Below, piece after piece: positions 1 to 5,246 of a stretch of 5,246 nt of DNA (the first letter of the stretch is position 1; every line of letters begins with the position of its first letter). A program made the position numbers and the translations under genes. The stretch lies in NCBI GenBank assembly GCA_003445035.1, contig DLVV01000415.1, forward strand, positions 1-5,246, given 5' to 3'. The notes under the pieces are model-generated. The model worked only from the letters and a program-made list of their open reading frames with translations. It was not told where the DNA came from and made no database searches. Source of the stretch: Planctomycetaceae bacterium (lineage in GTDB: Bacteria; Planctomycetota; Planctomycetia; Planctomycetales; Planctomycetaceae).

Positions 1-16
1 CGACCACCAGCGAACG

Positions 17-1393
17 ATGGATCGCCGTTCGATGATGACGGCTGGTGGCCTGGCTTTGGGCGGACTCTCGCTCGCGGACTTGCTTCGTACGCAAGCTGTC
101 GCCGGTGGCCGAGAGAAACCGATCAGGACCGGTAAGTCCGTCGTGTTTTTGCTTCAGCACGGAGGGCCGACTCAATTCGAGACCTTCGATCCGAAACTCG
201 ATGTTCCCGATCGCATCCGAACGGTCGGCGGTGTGGTGCAGACGAGTCAGCCGGGTGTCACATTCGGATCTACCATGAGCGGCCTGGCAAAGTGGGCACA
301 CCGGATGGCGATTGTGCGGTCGTATACGTCAGGCAGTGCGAGTCACAGTCTTCGGCCGCTGATCGGTAAAGCGTCACGCAAGGCCAATATCGGAACGCTG
401 TTTTCACGGCTGGCCGGAGCGAACGATCCCAAAACCGGTTTGCCTTCAAACGTGACGTTGTTTCCGAACACGATTGAGCCAGGGGCACTGGGTCCTGATG
501 AACGGTTCGGCAAGTTCAATCAGACAGGCGAGATCAACAGCGCCTATTCGGCGTTCACTCCAGGTGGTGGATCGACACTTCAAGAGAATATGAAGCTGAG
601 ATTGCCGGCCAAACGCTTCGACGATCGGGCGGCTTTGCTGAAGTCACTGGACGGGCTTCGGCGGGATATTGAACAGAGCGGGGCCGCCGAGGGATTTGAC
701 AAGTATCGCCAACAGGCCTTCGAGATTGTGCTCCGCGGTGTGGCCGACGCATTTGATCTGTCGAGAGAGGACCCGCGGACGATTGCGAGGTATGACACCG
801 CTCACTTCGTTGACGAAGATCGCTACAGCGGCGTCAGCAACGGCGGGTCGGCTCGCCGCTGGTACCAGAACAACGCACAGACGCTCGGTAAAGAACTGTT
901 GCTGGCTCGTCGCTTGTGCGAGGCCGGTTGCGGTTTCGTCACCGTTGCAACCAGGTTCGTTTGGGACATGCACGCCGATCGGAACAATCTCGATATCACT
1001 CGCGGCATGGAAGCTGTCGGGCGGCCTTTCGACCACGCCGTTTCGGCCTTCATCGAAGATTGTGAAGAGCGAGGTTTGAGCGACGACATTCTGCTCGTCT
1101 GCGTGGGCGAAATGGGCCGGACACCGCGCATCAACAAAAACGGCGGCCGAGATCACTGGGCCGGACTGGCCCCGCTGATGCTCTACGGTGGAGGCATCAC
1201 CGATGGCCAGGTCATTGGCCAGTCCACACGTGACGGAGGGGAACCGTTGGCCGATCGAACCGGTTCCGACAATCTTGTTGCCACCATCCTGCACACGCTG
1301 CTGGACATCTCCGAACTGCGGTTGAGGTCCGAACTCCCGACGAATCTCGTCGACTTCGCATCCTCCGGGACCCCGATTCGCCACCTGGCTTAG
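17..1393 (+). CDS. DUF1501 family exported protein (alkaline phosphatase/sulfatase-like clan)
   Basis: This is a secreted protein of the DUF1501 family, which is abundant in planctomycetes and distantly related to sulfatases and alkaline phosphatases. Its biochemical role is not established. Residues 3-4 are a twin arginine (DRRSMM) followed by a weakly hydrophobic stretch (about 9-19), which looks like a Tat export signal. Family-type motifs are HGGPTQFETFDPK at 48-60, SASHS at 107-111, WDMH at 316-319, GEMGRTP at 364-370 and GGRDHW at 376-381. The last two are the strongest signature, and their Asp/His residues are likely metal ligands by analogy with the clan. The reading frame stays open to the left edge (in-frame DHQRT before the Met) and no ribosome binding site is visible, so the true start may lie outside the window. 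At about 458 residues the length suits the family. Such proteins usually pair with a DUF1549/DUF1553 gene; none is in this window. Confidence 0.92.
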   Translation: MDRRSMMTAGGLALGGLSLADLLRTQAVAGGREKPIRTGKSVVFLLQHGGPTQFETFDPKLDVPDRIRTVGGVVQTSQPGVTFGSTMSGLAKWAHRMAIVRSYTSGSASHSLRPLIGKASRKANIGTLFSRLAGANDPKTGLPSNVTLFPNTIEPGALGPDERFGKFNQTGEINSAYSAFTPGGGSTLQENMKLRLPAKRFDDRAALLKSLDGLRRDIEQSGAAEGFDKYRQQAFEIVLRGVADAFDLSREDPRTIARYDTAHFVDEDRYSGVSNGGSARRWYQNNAQTLGKELLLARRLCEAGCGFVTVATRFVWDMHADRNNLDITRGMEAVGRPFDHAVSAFIEDCEERGLSDDILLVCVGEMGRTPRINKNGGRDHWAGLAPLMLYGGGITDGQVIGQSTRDGGEPLADRTGSDNLVATILHTLLDISELRLRSELPTNLVDFASSGTPIRHLA

Positions 1394-1394
1394 G

Positions 1395-1412
1395 CGGCAG
1401 GGTTTCCTGCCG
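1395..1412 (+). terminator. Stem-loop just after the DUF1501 stop codon, possible terminator
   Basis: A perfect 7-bp inverted repeat, CGGCAGG (1395-1401) and CCTGCCG (1406-1412), encloses the four-base loop GTTT and begins one base after the TAG stop. Position and stability suggest an mRNA 3'-end structure. No run of T follows, so it is not a classical intrinsic terminator; it may instead protect the 3' end or act with Rho. An overlapping smaller repeat, CCGGT-G-ACCGG, lies at 1410-1420. Confidence 0.45.
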
Positions 1413-1440
1413 GTGACCGGGCCTGCTCGTGTCAATCCGG

Positions 1441-1620
1441 CTAGCTCCAGGGGTCAAGGAACTCCATCGGCTCAACTGTGTGACCGGTGATGTCGGTGAG
1501 CTTGTCCCGGATCGAGGCAGTTGAACACCACGGCCGGGATCGGGAGACTGTGATGATGAAGCCCGCACTCGACCAACTCGAACAAGTTGCCTGGCGATTG
1601 ATTTCGAGCAGATCTGTACG
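1441..1620 (-). pseudogene. Possible decayed 3' end of an unidentified minus-strand gene
   Basis: Read on the minus strand, this gap gives protein-like text in two alternating frames. Positions 1620-1591 read RTDLLEINRQ. After a two-base shift, 1588-1514 read NLFELVECGLHHHS and then LPIPAVVFNCL. After one further extra base, 1512-1441 read IRDKLTDITGHTVEPMEFL, then DPWS and a TAG stop. Most codons in the two downstream segments end in G or C, as in real genes of this genome, and the two shifts cancel. I do not recognise the protein. The simplest reading is the C-terminal end of a gene on the opposite strand that has been truncated and has picked up indels. It lies wholly between genes 1 and 2 and does not overlap the chosen start of gene 2. 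Chance similarity to coding sequence remains possible over only about 60 codons. Confidence 0.3.
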
Positions 1621-1645
1621 ACCTCGCGGTGCCGGAAAGGGAACC

Positions 1646-3205
1646 ATGAAGCTGACAATACTGCTGCTGCTGCTGCTGTCCGTCACTGCACGGGCCGAAG
1701 GGCCTGTCGACATCGGGTCACGGCTGGAACCGTTTGTCGATGATTATCTGATTGACAGGATGGACGGTGCCAGATTGCAATTGCACCGTCCCGTTCCACG
1801 CGAAAGAGTTCTTACATGTGACCAGCCCTGGGAAGGCAACGGCGTGAACTATGTGAGCGTGTTCCAGGACGGGCCGATTTACCGGATGTACTACCGAGGG
1901 AGAAACAGGAAATACCAACCGGGGAAGACTGGCGATCCGACGAACCCCCAGGGAGTGGGAATTGTCGATACCAGAGCCACTTACTGCTACGCGGTGAGTA
2001 CGGACGGAATTCACTGGACCAAGCCGAAGCTGGGGATGTTTGAATTCCAGGGGTCAAAAAAGAACAACATCATCTGGGATGGTGTCGGCACGGGGGGGAT
2101 GTGTCCCTTCAAGGACACCAACCCCAATTGCCGGCCGGAAGAACGCTACAAGGCGCTGGTCCGTGGGACGTCTCCGGAGTTCCAGAAGCTGGGTGTGCGG
2201 GCACTTACGTCACCGGATGGGATTCGCTGGTCACTTTCGAAACGGCCCGCGGAGGGTGTTCCCGGCGACCTCGACGGCGAATTGACGACCTTCTGGGACA
2301 CGGCCCGTGGTGAATACCGCATCTTCAATCGCAAGTACACAGCCCACCCCCACGGGCGTGACATCCTGACGGCCTCGTCGAAGAGCTACATGAGCGGATG
2401 GTCTGCTCCGGTGCTGTTGAAATACCGGCCTCGCCCTGTGTACGCCAAGCCGGGCGACAGCGAGTTGTACAGCAACGGTGTCACTCCCTATTTCCGTGCG
2501 CCTCACATCTTCTTGGGCTTTCCCACCCGGTACCTCGACCGGGGCTGGTCGAGTTCGATGAAGGCTCTGCCGCAGCTGAAGCACCGCAAGTTGCGGTCCA
2601 GGGTCAGCCCTCGCGAAGGCACGGCTTTGACCGATGGGATGTTCATGGCCAGTCGCGACGGTCTGAATTTCTACATCTGGCCGGAATCTTTCATTCGTCC
2701 GGGGCCCCAGCGGATTGGCTCGTGGTTCTACGGAGACCACAACCTGAATTGGGGTGTGCTCGAAACGCCATCGATTCTTGACGGCGCCCCCAACGAATTG
2801 TCTCTCTACATCACGGAATTCACTCAGAACAATATCGACAGCGCCTACTTGCGGCGGTACTCATTACGGATCGACGGCTTTGCCTCAATTCAGGCTCCGT
2901 TGAGAGGTGGAGAATTGGTCACCAAGCCACTCGTCTTTGGCGGCAAAGAACTGGTCATCAACTTCTCGACCGGGGCGGCCGGCAGTGTGCGAGTCGAAAT
3001 TCAGGATGTCGAAGGCAAGCCCCTCCGGGGCTACTCCCTGGCCGACTGCGACGAGACGTTCGGCGACGATCTGGAGCGGACAGTCGTCTGGAAAGGCGGT
3101 GCCGACGTCAGCAGGCTGACAGGCCGACCGGTCCGTCTCAGGTTCGTGCTGAAAGACGCCGATCTGTTCTCGCTGCGATTTGCCGATTCACCGAACACGC
3201 GTTGA
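1646..3205 (+). CDS. Secreted glycosidase-like beta-propeller protein with C-terminal beta-sandwich-like domain
   Basis: A 519-residue exported protein of a type common in Planctomycetota and Verrucomicrobiota and usually annotated as hypothetical or glycosyl-hydrolase-like. The ATG at 1646 is preferred over the open frame reaching back to 1487 because it starts a clean signal peptide: MKLT, a leucine core at 6-11, and a likely cut after ARA at 15-17. A purine-rich stretch (1634-1643) precedes it. The mature protein opens with EPFVDDYLID (28-37). Propeller-like elements follow: MYYRG (81-85), STDGIHWTKP (118-127), SPDGIRWS (189-196), FWDTARGEYR (216-225), GRDILTASSK (237-246), APHIFLGFPTRY (285-296) and MASRDGLNFY (334-343). 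A family-like block is RPGPQRIGSWFYGDHNLNWG (351-370). Residues 420-512 form a separate, probably beta-sandwich region (GGELVTKPLVF to KDADLFSLRF). Enzyme activity and substrate are not shown; catalytic acids cannot be assigned by eye. The Ser-x-Asp-Gly-Ile-x-Trp motif is shared with the next gene, which suggests related folds. Confidence 0.92.
   Translation: MKLTILLLLLLSVTARAEGPVDIGSRLEPFVDDYLIDRMDGARLQLHRPVPRERVLTCDQPWEGNGVNYVSVFQDGPIYRMYYRGRNRKYQPGKTGDPTNPQGVGIVDTRATYCYAVSTDGIHWTKPKLGMFEFQGSKKNNIIWDGVGTGGMCPFKDTNPNCRPEERYKALVRGTSPEFQKLGVRALTSPDGIRWSLSKRPAEGVPGDLDGELTTFWDTARGEYRIFNRKYTAHPHGRDILTASSKSYMSGWSAPVLLKYRPRPVYAKPGDSELYSNGVTPYFRAPHIFLGFPTRYLDRGWSSSMKALPQLKHRKLRSRVSPREGTALTDGMFMASRDGLNFYIWPESFIRPGPQRIGSWFYGDHNLNWGVLETPSILDGAPNELSLYITEFTQNNIDSAYLRRYSLRIDGFASIQAPLRGGELVTKPLVFGGKELVINFSTGAAGSVRVEIQDVEGKPLRGYSLADCDETFGDDLERTVVWKGGADVSRLTGRPVRLRFVLKDADLFSLRFADSPNTR
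1661..1678 (+). repeat. Six tandem CTG codons in the signal peptide
   Basis: Six consecutive CTG triplets encode Leu6-Leu11, the hydrophobic core of the signal peptide of the gene starting at 1646. A perfect trinucleotide run of this kind can gain or lose units by slippage without breaking the frame, changing only the length of the signal-peptide core. Confidence 0.85.
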
Positions 3206-3340
3206 GGAAAACGATGCGGAACGAGGGAGGTTCGTGTTTCAGGTTGCGTCTTTCAGTGGGAATCGGAACGATCAAACGTCGGCGTTCTTCATTGCACAAT
3301 GCCGTCAGCAGACGTCACGAAACCGATGTCGGATCGTGAA

Positions 3341-3354
3341 TCGGCGAAAGCCGA
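3341..3354 (+). other. GAAA-tetraloop hairpin in the gap before gene 3
   Basis: TCGGC (3341-3345) and GCCGA (3350-3354) form a perfect 5-bp stem closed by GAAA, a stable GNRA tetraloop. It lies about 57 bases before the ATG at 3412, in what would be the leader of that gene or the trailer of the previous one. It is short enough to occur by chance. No known riboswitch was recognised. Confidence 0.35.
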
Positions 3355-3362
3355 ACCAAGTA

Positions 3363-3384
3363 GAAGCTTGTGGCTTCAAAGCCA
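3363..3384 (+). other. Two overlapping, mutually exclusive short hairpins before gene 3
   Basis: GAAGC (3363-3367) can pair with GCTTC (3373-3377). Alternatively TGGCTT (3371-3376) can pair with AAGCCA (3379-3384), which is followed by TTTT (3385-3388). The two stems share bases 3373-3376, so only one can form at a time. The second stem has only two unpaired loop bases as a perfect repeat, so in practice it would open to TGGCT/AGCCA around a four-base loop. This could be a small leader switch or weak terminator upstream of the ATG at 3412, or simply chance. Confidence 0.25.
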
Positions 3385-3411
3385 TTTTGCGACGCATTTC
3401 TGGGATCCAAT

Positions 3412-4428
3412 ATGAGATTGCTCTCACTCGTCCAGCCGATTCTCCTGGCCTTCGTCTTCTGCTCTGCCACGTTCGCGGAACGACCGCACCGCGTGTTCGA
3501 GAAAACGAACACCGTTGTGCTCGATGTCGGTGGCCAGGGGAAATTTGATTCCACGCAGGCCAAGTACCCGAGCATTCTTCGCGTCGGAGAGTCGTGGTGG
3601 ATGTGGTACAACGGCCGCACCGACGACCGCTTTACCGGGTCCATTGGGCTGGCGACCAGCAAAGACGGGATCCGCTGGGAAAAGCAGAACAACGGCAATC
3701 CTGTCTTCAAACACGGTGAGCCCGGCACGTTCGATTCCACGAAAGTCGACCATCCCACCGTCCTGCGTTTCGGCGGTAAGTTCCACATGTGGTACACCGC
3801 CGGCGACGCTGCCAGCCGCTACACGATCGGCTATGCCACCAGCGACGATGGCAAGCAGTGGGAACGCAAGAACGGCGGTCGACCGGTATTGGGGGCGGGA
3901 AAAAAAGGGCAATTCGACGATCAGGTGGTGCTGCATCCGGCGGTTGCCCGCGACCAGCGTGGCCTCCTGCATCTCTGGTACAACGGTGTGGGGCCACAGA
4001 AGTCATTTCGGGTTGGTCATGCCACCAGCCGTGACGGCATTCACTGGACCCGCAGCAACCAGGGGCAGCCGGTGCTCAGCCCGAGTCGGGTCGGGTCGTT
4101 TGACGAGGGATACGTCTATAACGTCTTCGTCATGATTGAAGGCGACAAGTTCCACATGTGGTACAGCGCCTGGGCCAAGAACGATCGGACGACCGGTCCG
4201 AATCACAATGGCATTGTTCACGCCGTCAGCGGGGATGGTGACCATTGGGTCAAGGACTCCGTTCCAACACTCACCAACGGCCCCCCAGGCAGCATCGACG
4301 AATACGCGTGTTTTGCGTGCTACCTTGTCCGCCGCGATCGTCGTTGGTGGATGTATTATTCGACTGCTGTCGGCAAAGGGGGCAGGTTCTACCGCGTATC
4401 ATTGGCGAAGAGCCGCCGCGGAGAATGA
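3412..4428 (+). CDS. Secreted five-repeat beta-propeller protein, GH43/GH32-like
   Basis: A 338-residue exported protein made almost wholly of five repeats of about 50-65 residues, at roughly 41-100, 101-161, 162-223, 224-288 and 289-338. Each repeat runs: Gly, a Phe/Ile-Asp pair (FD at 45-46, 107-108, 168-169, 230-231; ID at 295-296), a strand, an aromatic WY core (MWYNG, MWYTA, LWYNG, MWYSA, MYYST), a strand, then an S-x-DG-x-x-W turn (SKDGIRW, SDDGKQW, SRDGIHW, SGDGDHW; absent in the last). This is the pattern of five-bladed propellers related to GH43/GH32 glycosidases. The substrate is unknown and many relatives have no assigned activity. The ATG at 3412 is chosen over a GTG at 3370 because it begins a signal peptide (hydrophobic to about 20, likely cut after TFA at 20-22); a weak GGGA lies 6 bases upstream. 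It sits 206 bases after gene 2 on the same strand. It could bind glycans rather than cut them. Confidence 0.92.
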   Translation: MRLLSLVQPILLAFVFCSATFAERPHRVFEKTNTVVLDVGGQGKFDSTQAKYPSILRVGESWWMWYNGRTDDRFTGSIGLATSKDGIRWEKQNNGNPVFKHGEPGTFDSTKVDHPTVLRFGGKFHMWYTAGDAASRYTIGYATSDDGKQWERKNGGRPVLGAGKKGQFDDQVVLHPAVARDQRGLLHLWYNGVGPQKSFRVGHATSRDGIHWTRSNQGQPVLSPSRVGSFDEGYVYNVFVMIEGDKFHMWYSAWAKNDRTTGPNHNGIVHAVSGDGDHWVKDSVPTLTNGPPGSIDEYACFACYLVRRDRRWWMYYSTAVGKGGRFYRVSLAKSRRGE

Positions 4429-4466
4429 ACCGCCGTTGATGTGCACGACGGAAAAGCCGTAGCCGC

Positions 4467-4520
4467 CGACTGGTCTGAAAACCCGGGACCGCGGAGACTG
4501 TGTGGAAACAGCACCAGTCG
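4467..4520 (+). promoter_or_regulatory. Long-range bulged stem in the leader of the sialidase-like gene
   Basis: CGACTGGT (4467-4474) is exactly complementary to ACCAGTCG (4513-4520). Pairing continues inward as CTG (4475-4477) with CAG (4509-4511) past one bulged C at 4512, giving an 11-bp stem around a loop of 31 bases that itself contains CCCGGG and CCGCGG. It lies between the stop of gene 3 and the ribosome binding site of gene 4. It could be a regulatory or stabilising leader fold; no known RNA family was recognised. Confidence 0.4.
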
Positions 4521-4522
4521 CC

Positions 4523-4541
4523 GAGCGAAGTGACATCGCTC
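4523..4541 (+). promoter_or_regulatory. Hairpin next to the ribosome binding site of gene 4
   Basis: GAGCGA (4523-4528) and TCGCTC (4536-4541) form a 6-bp stem around the 7-base loop AGTGACA. The stem ends one base before the AGGAGG site at 4543 and starts two bases after the larger upstream stem. Together the two could hold the leader folded while leaving the ribosome site free, or affect access to it. Confidence 0.4.
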
Positions 4542-4542
4542 C

Positions 4543-4548
4543 AGGAGG
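4543..4548 (+). promoter_or_regulatory. Consensus ribosome binding site (AGGAGG) for gene 4
   Basis: AGGAGG lies nine bases before the ATG at 4558 and settles the start of that gene. It is the only full-consensus site in the window; genes 2 and 3 have only weak purine-rich stretches, and none is seen for gene 1. Confidence 0.8.
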
Positions 4549-4557
4549 GTTATCGAA

Positions 4558-5246
4558 ATGACAGAACAACAAGACGGATCGCGTCGTCGATTCCTGGGAC
4601 ATTCGGCGAAAGCCGCGACCGGCGTTCTGGGGTTCGCATCCATTCATCGTCCGCAGTCGGTGAATGCCGCGGAGGTCGATCGATCCATTTCCGTCAAAAC
4701 ACCAACTGGCGTTCGTCAGACCAGCGTTCTGTTTGACCCGCGGCAGTACACCGCTTTTCCCCATGTGGTGAAACTTGAGGGCCAGGAGTTGTTGATGGCG
4801 TTTCGCCAGGCTCCCAGCCAAAAGCGAGTGCGGCACACGCACCCTCGCAGCGTGATCACGGTGATTCGTTCCTATGACGGTGGCGAGACCTGGGACGTTG
4901 AGAACGCCGCTCAACTTGCTGCCGGAGGGGGCCAGGAGTTTGCGCCGATCCACCTGGGCCGGGGACAGGTCGGCGGGCTGCTGGCCATGCATGCCGTCGT
5001 TCCCGTGAGGGAAGCCGAGCGGGCATCGATTCCGCATCGACACAAACACGAATACCCGTTCGCGAACGTCGGTGGATTCTGGTGCTGGAGCGAGAATTCG
5101 GGGCTCACGTGGTCACTGAATCACAACGTGCTGTTCGCACCGCGGCTGCAGACCTGTTCGAAACCGATCCGTCTCTCCTCGGGGACTCTACTCGCACCCT
5201 GCTACGGGGCACTGGGGACAGGCCTCGGGGGCTTGTCCTCCAATGT
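4558..5246 (+). CDS. Tat-exported sialidase/BNR-repeat family protein (5' part, runs off the window)
   Basis: The first 229 residues of a protein whose frame is open to the right edge. Residues 8-14, SRRRFLG, match the twin-arginine export consensus. A weakly hydrophobic stretch (about 16-28) follows, with a likely cut after VNA (34-36) or the next Ala. The mature part resembles sialidases/neuraminidases: after VLFDP (57-61), the strand FPHVVKLEGQELLMAFRQAP (67-86) is the usual first propeller strand. SYDGGETW (105-112) is a textbook Asp-box (S-x-D-x-G-x-T-W), and SENSGLTW (178-185) is a second with Asn in place of Asp. These mark a sialidase-type propeller, usually six-bladed. The catalytic Tyr and Glu would lie further on, so true exo-alpha-sialidase activity cannot be judged; many planctomycete BNR proteins are only sialidase-like. 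The start is fixed by AGGAGG nine bases upstream. It is 129 bases after gene 3. Confidence 0.93.
   Translation, partial: MTEQQDGSRRRFLGHSAKAATGVLGFASIHRPQSVNAAEVDRSISVKTPTGVRQTSVLFDPRQYTAFPHVVKLEGQELLMAFRQAPSQKRVRHTHPRSVITVIRSYDGGETWDVENAAQLAAGGGQEFAPIHLGRGQVGGLLAMHAVVPVREAERASIPHRHKHEYPFANVGGFWCWSENSGLTWSLNHNVLFAPRLQTCSKPIRLSSGTLLAPCYGALGTGLGGLSSN

Noticed and set aside
644..1435. Long minus-strand open frame of 263 codons opposite the DUF1501 gene
   Set aside because: It is the antisense shadow of a gene with clear family motifs; its translation shows no domain, and it runs through the stem-loop region after the gene.
1480..1487. GTGACCGG repeated at 1413-1420 and 1480-1487
   Set aside because: An 8-base direct repeat within 75 bases of GC-rich DNA is easily due to chance, and nothing else suggests an attachment or insertion site.
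1487..1645. N-terminal extension of gene 2 from an upstream start at 1487
   Set aside because: It would bury the signal peptide 53 residues inside the protein; the extension has no recognisable domain and overlaps the possible antisense relic.
2231..2740. Minus-strand open frame of 169 codons opposite gene 2
   Set aside because: It lies wholly within the well-supported propeller gene and its composition is typical of antisense reading in a GC-rich gene.
3290..3301. CATTG-CA-CAATG near-palindrome in the gap between genes 2 and 3
   Set aside because: The 5-base arms with a two-base centre are too short to call an operator without a second copy or a known regulator.
3370..3411. GTG start for gene 3 at 3370
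   Set aside because: The 14 extra residues precede a normal signal peptide and the GTG sits inside the small hairpins; the ATG at 3412 is the better start.
3387..3415. Promoter-like pair TTGCGA (3387) and ATATGA (3410) before gene 3
   Set aside because: The would-be -10 box overlaps the start codon, so it could not drive a usual transcript of this gene; both boxes are also weak.
3515..4135. Second + strand frame of 206 codons inside gene 3
   Set aside because: It is an overlapping shadow frame rich in Ala, Arg, Ser and Thr with no motif, while the other frame holds regular propeller repeats.
4399..5049. Minus-strand open frame of 216 codons at the right end
   Set aside because: It is antisense to the sialidase-like gene, which has a ribosome site, Tat signal and Asp-boxes.

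Overview
The window comes from a moderately GC-rich bacterial genome (judged by eye, not counted), almost certainly a planctomycete (Planctomycetota). The grounds are a secreted DUF1501-type protein with a twin-arginine leader, followed by three more exported proteins of kinds that are greatly expanded in Planctomycetota and their relatives. Gaps between genes are wide (about 130 to 250 bases), and only one of the four genes has a textbook Shine-Dalgarno site. All four genes are on the + strand.

Layout: (1) 17-1393, DUF1501 protein of the alkaline phosphatase/sulfatase-like clan; its true start may lie just left of the window. A tight stem-loop follows its stop codon. (2) 1394-1645, a gap that may hold the decayed 3' end of an unidentified minus-strand gene (about 1441-1620). 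(3) 1646-3205, a secreted 519-residue protein with a glycosidase-like beta-propeller and a C-terminal beta-sandwich-like domain. Its signal peptide is encoded by six CTG codons in a row. (4) 3206-3411, a gap with small hairpins, one closed by a GAAA tetraloop. (5) 3412-4428, a secreted 338-residue protein built from five clear repeats, read as a five-bladed beta-propeller of the GH43/GH32-like kind. (6) 4429-4557, a structured leader with two inverted repeats, ending at an AGGAGG ribosome binding site. (7) 4558 to the right edge, the first 229 residues of a Tat-exported sialidase/BNR-repeat protein.

Read together, genes 2 to 4 form a same-strand row of exported propeller proteins. A role in recognising or cutting polysaccharides or sialic-acid-like sugars outside the cytoplasm is plausible, but no substrate can be read from the sequence. 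DUF1501 proteins usually accompany DUF1549/DUF1553 cytochrome-like proteins; such a partner would have to lie left of the window. I see no RNA gene, insertion sequence, CRISPR array or phage gene. The points most worth a second look are the run of propeller genes, the antisense relic, and the folded leader of the last gene.
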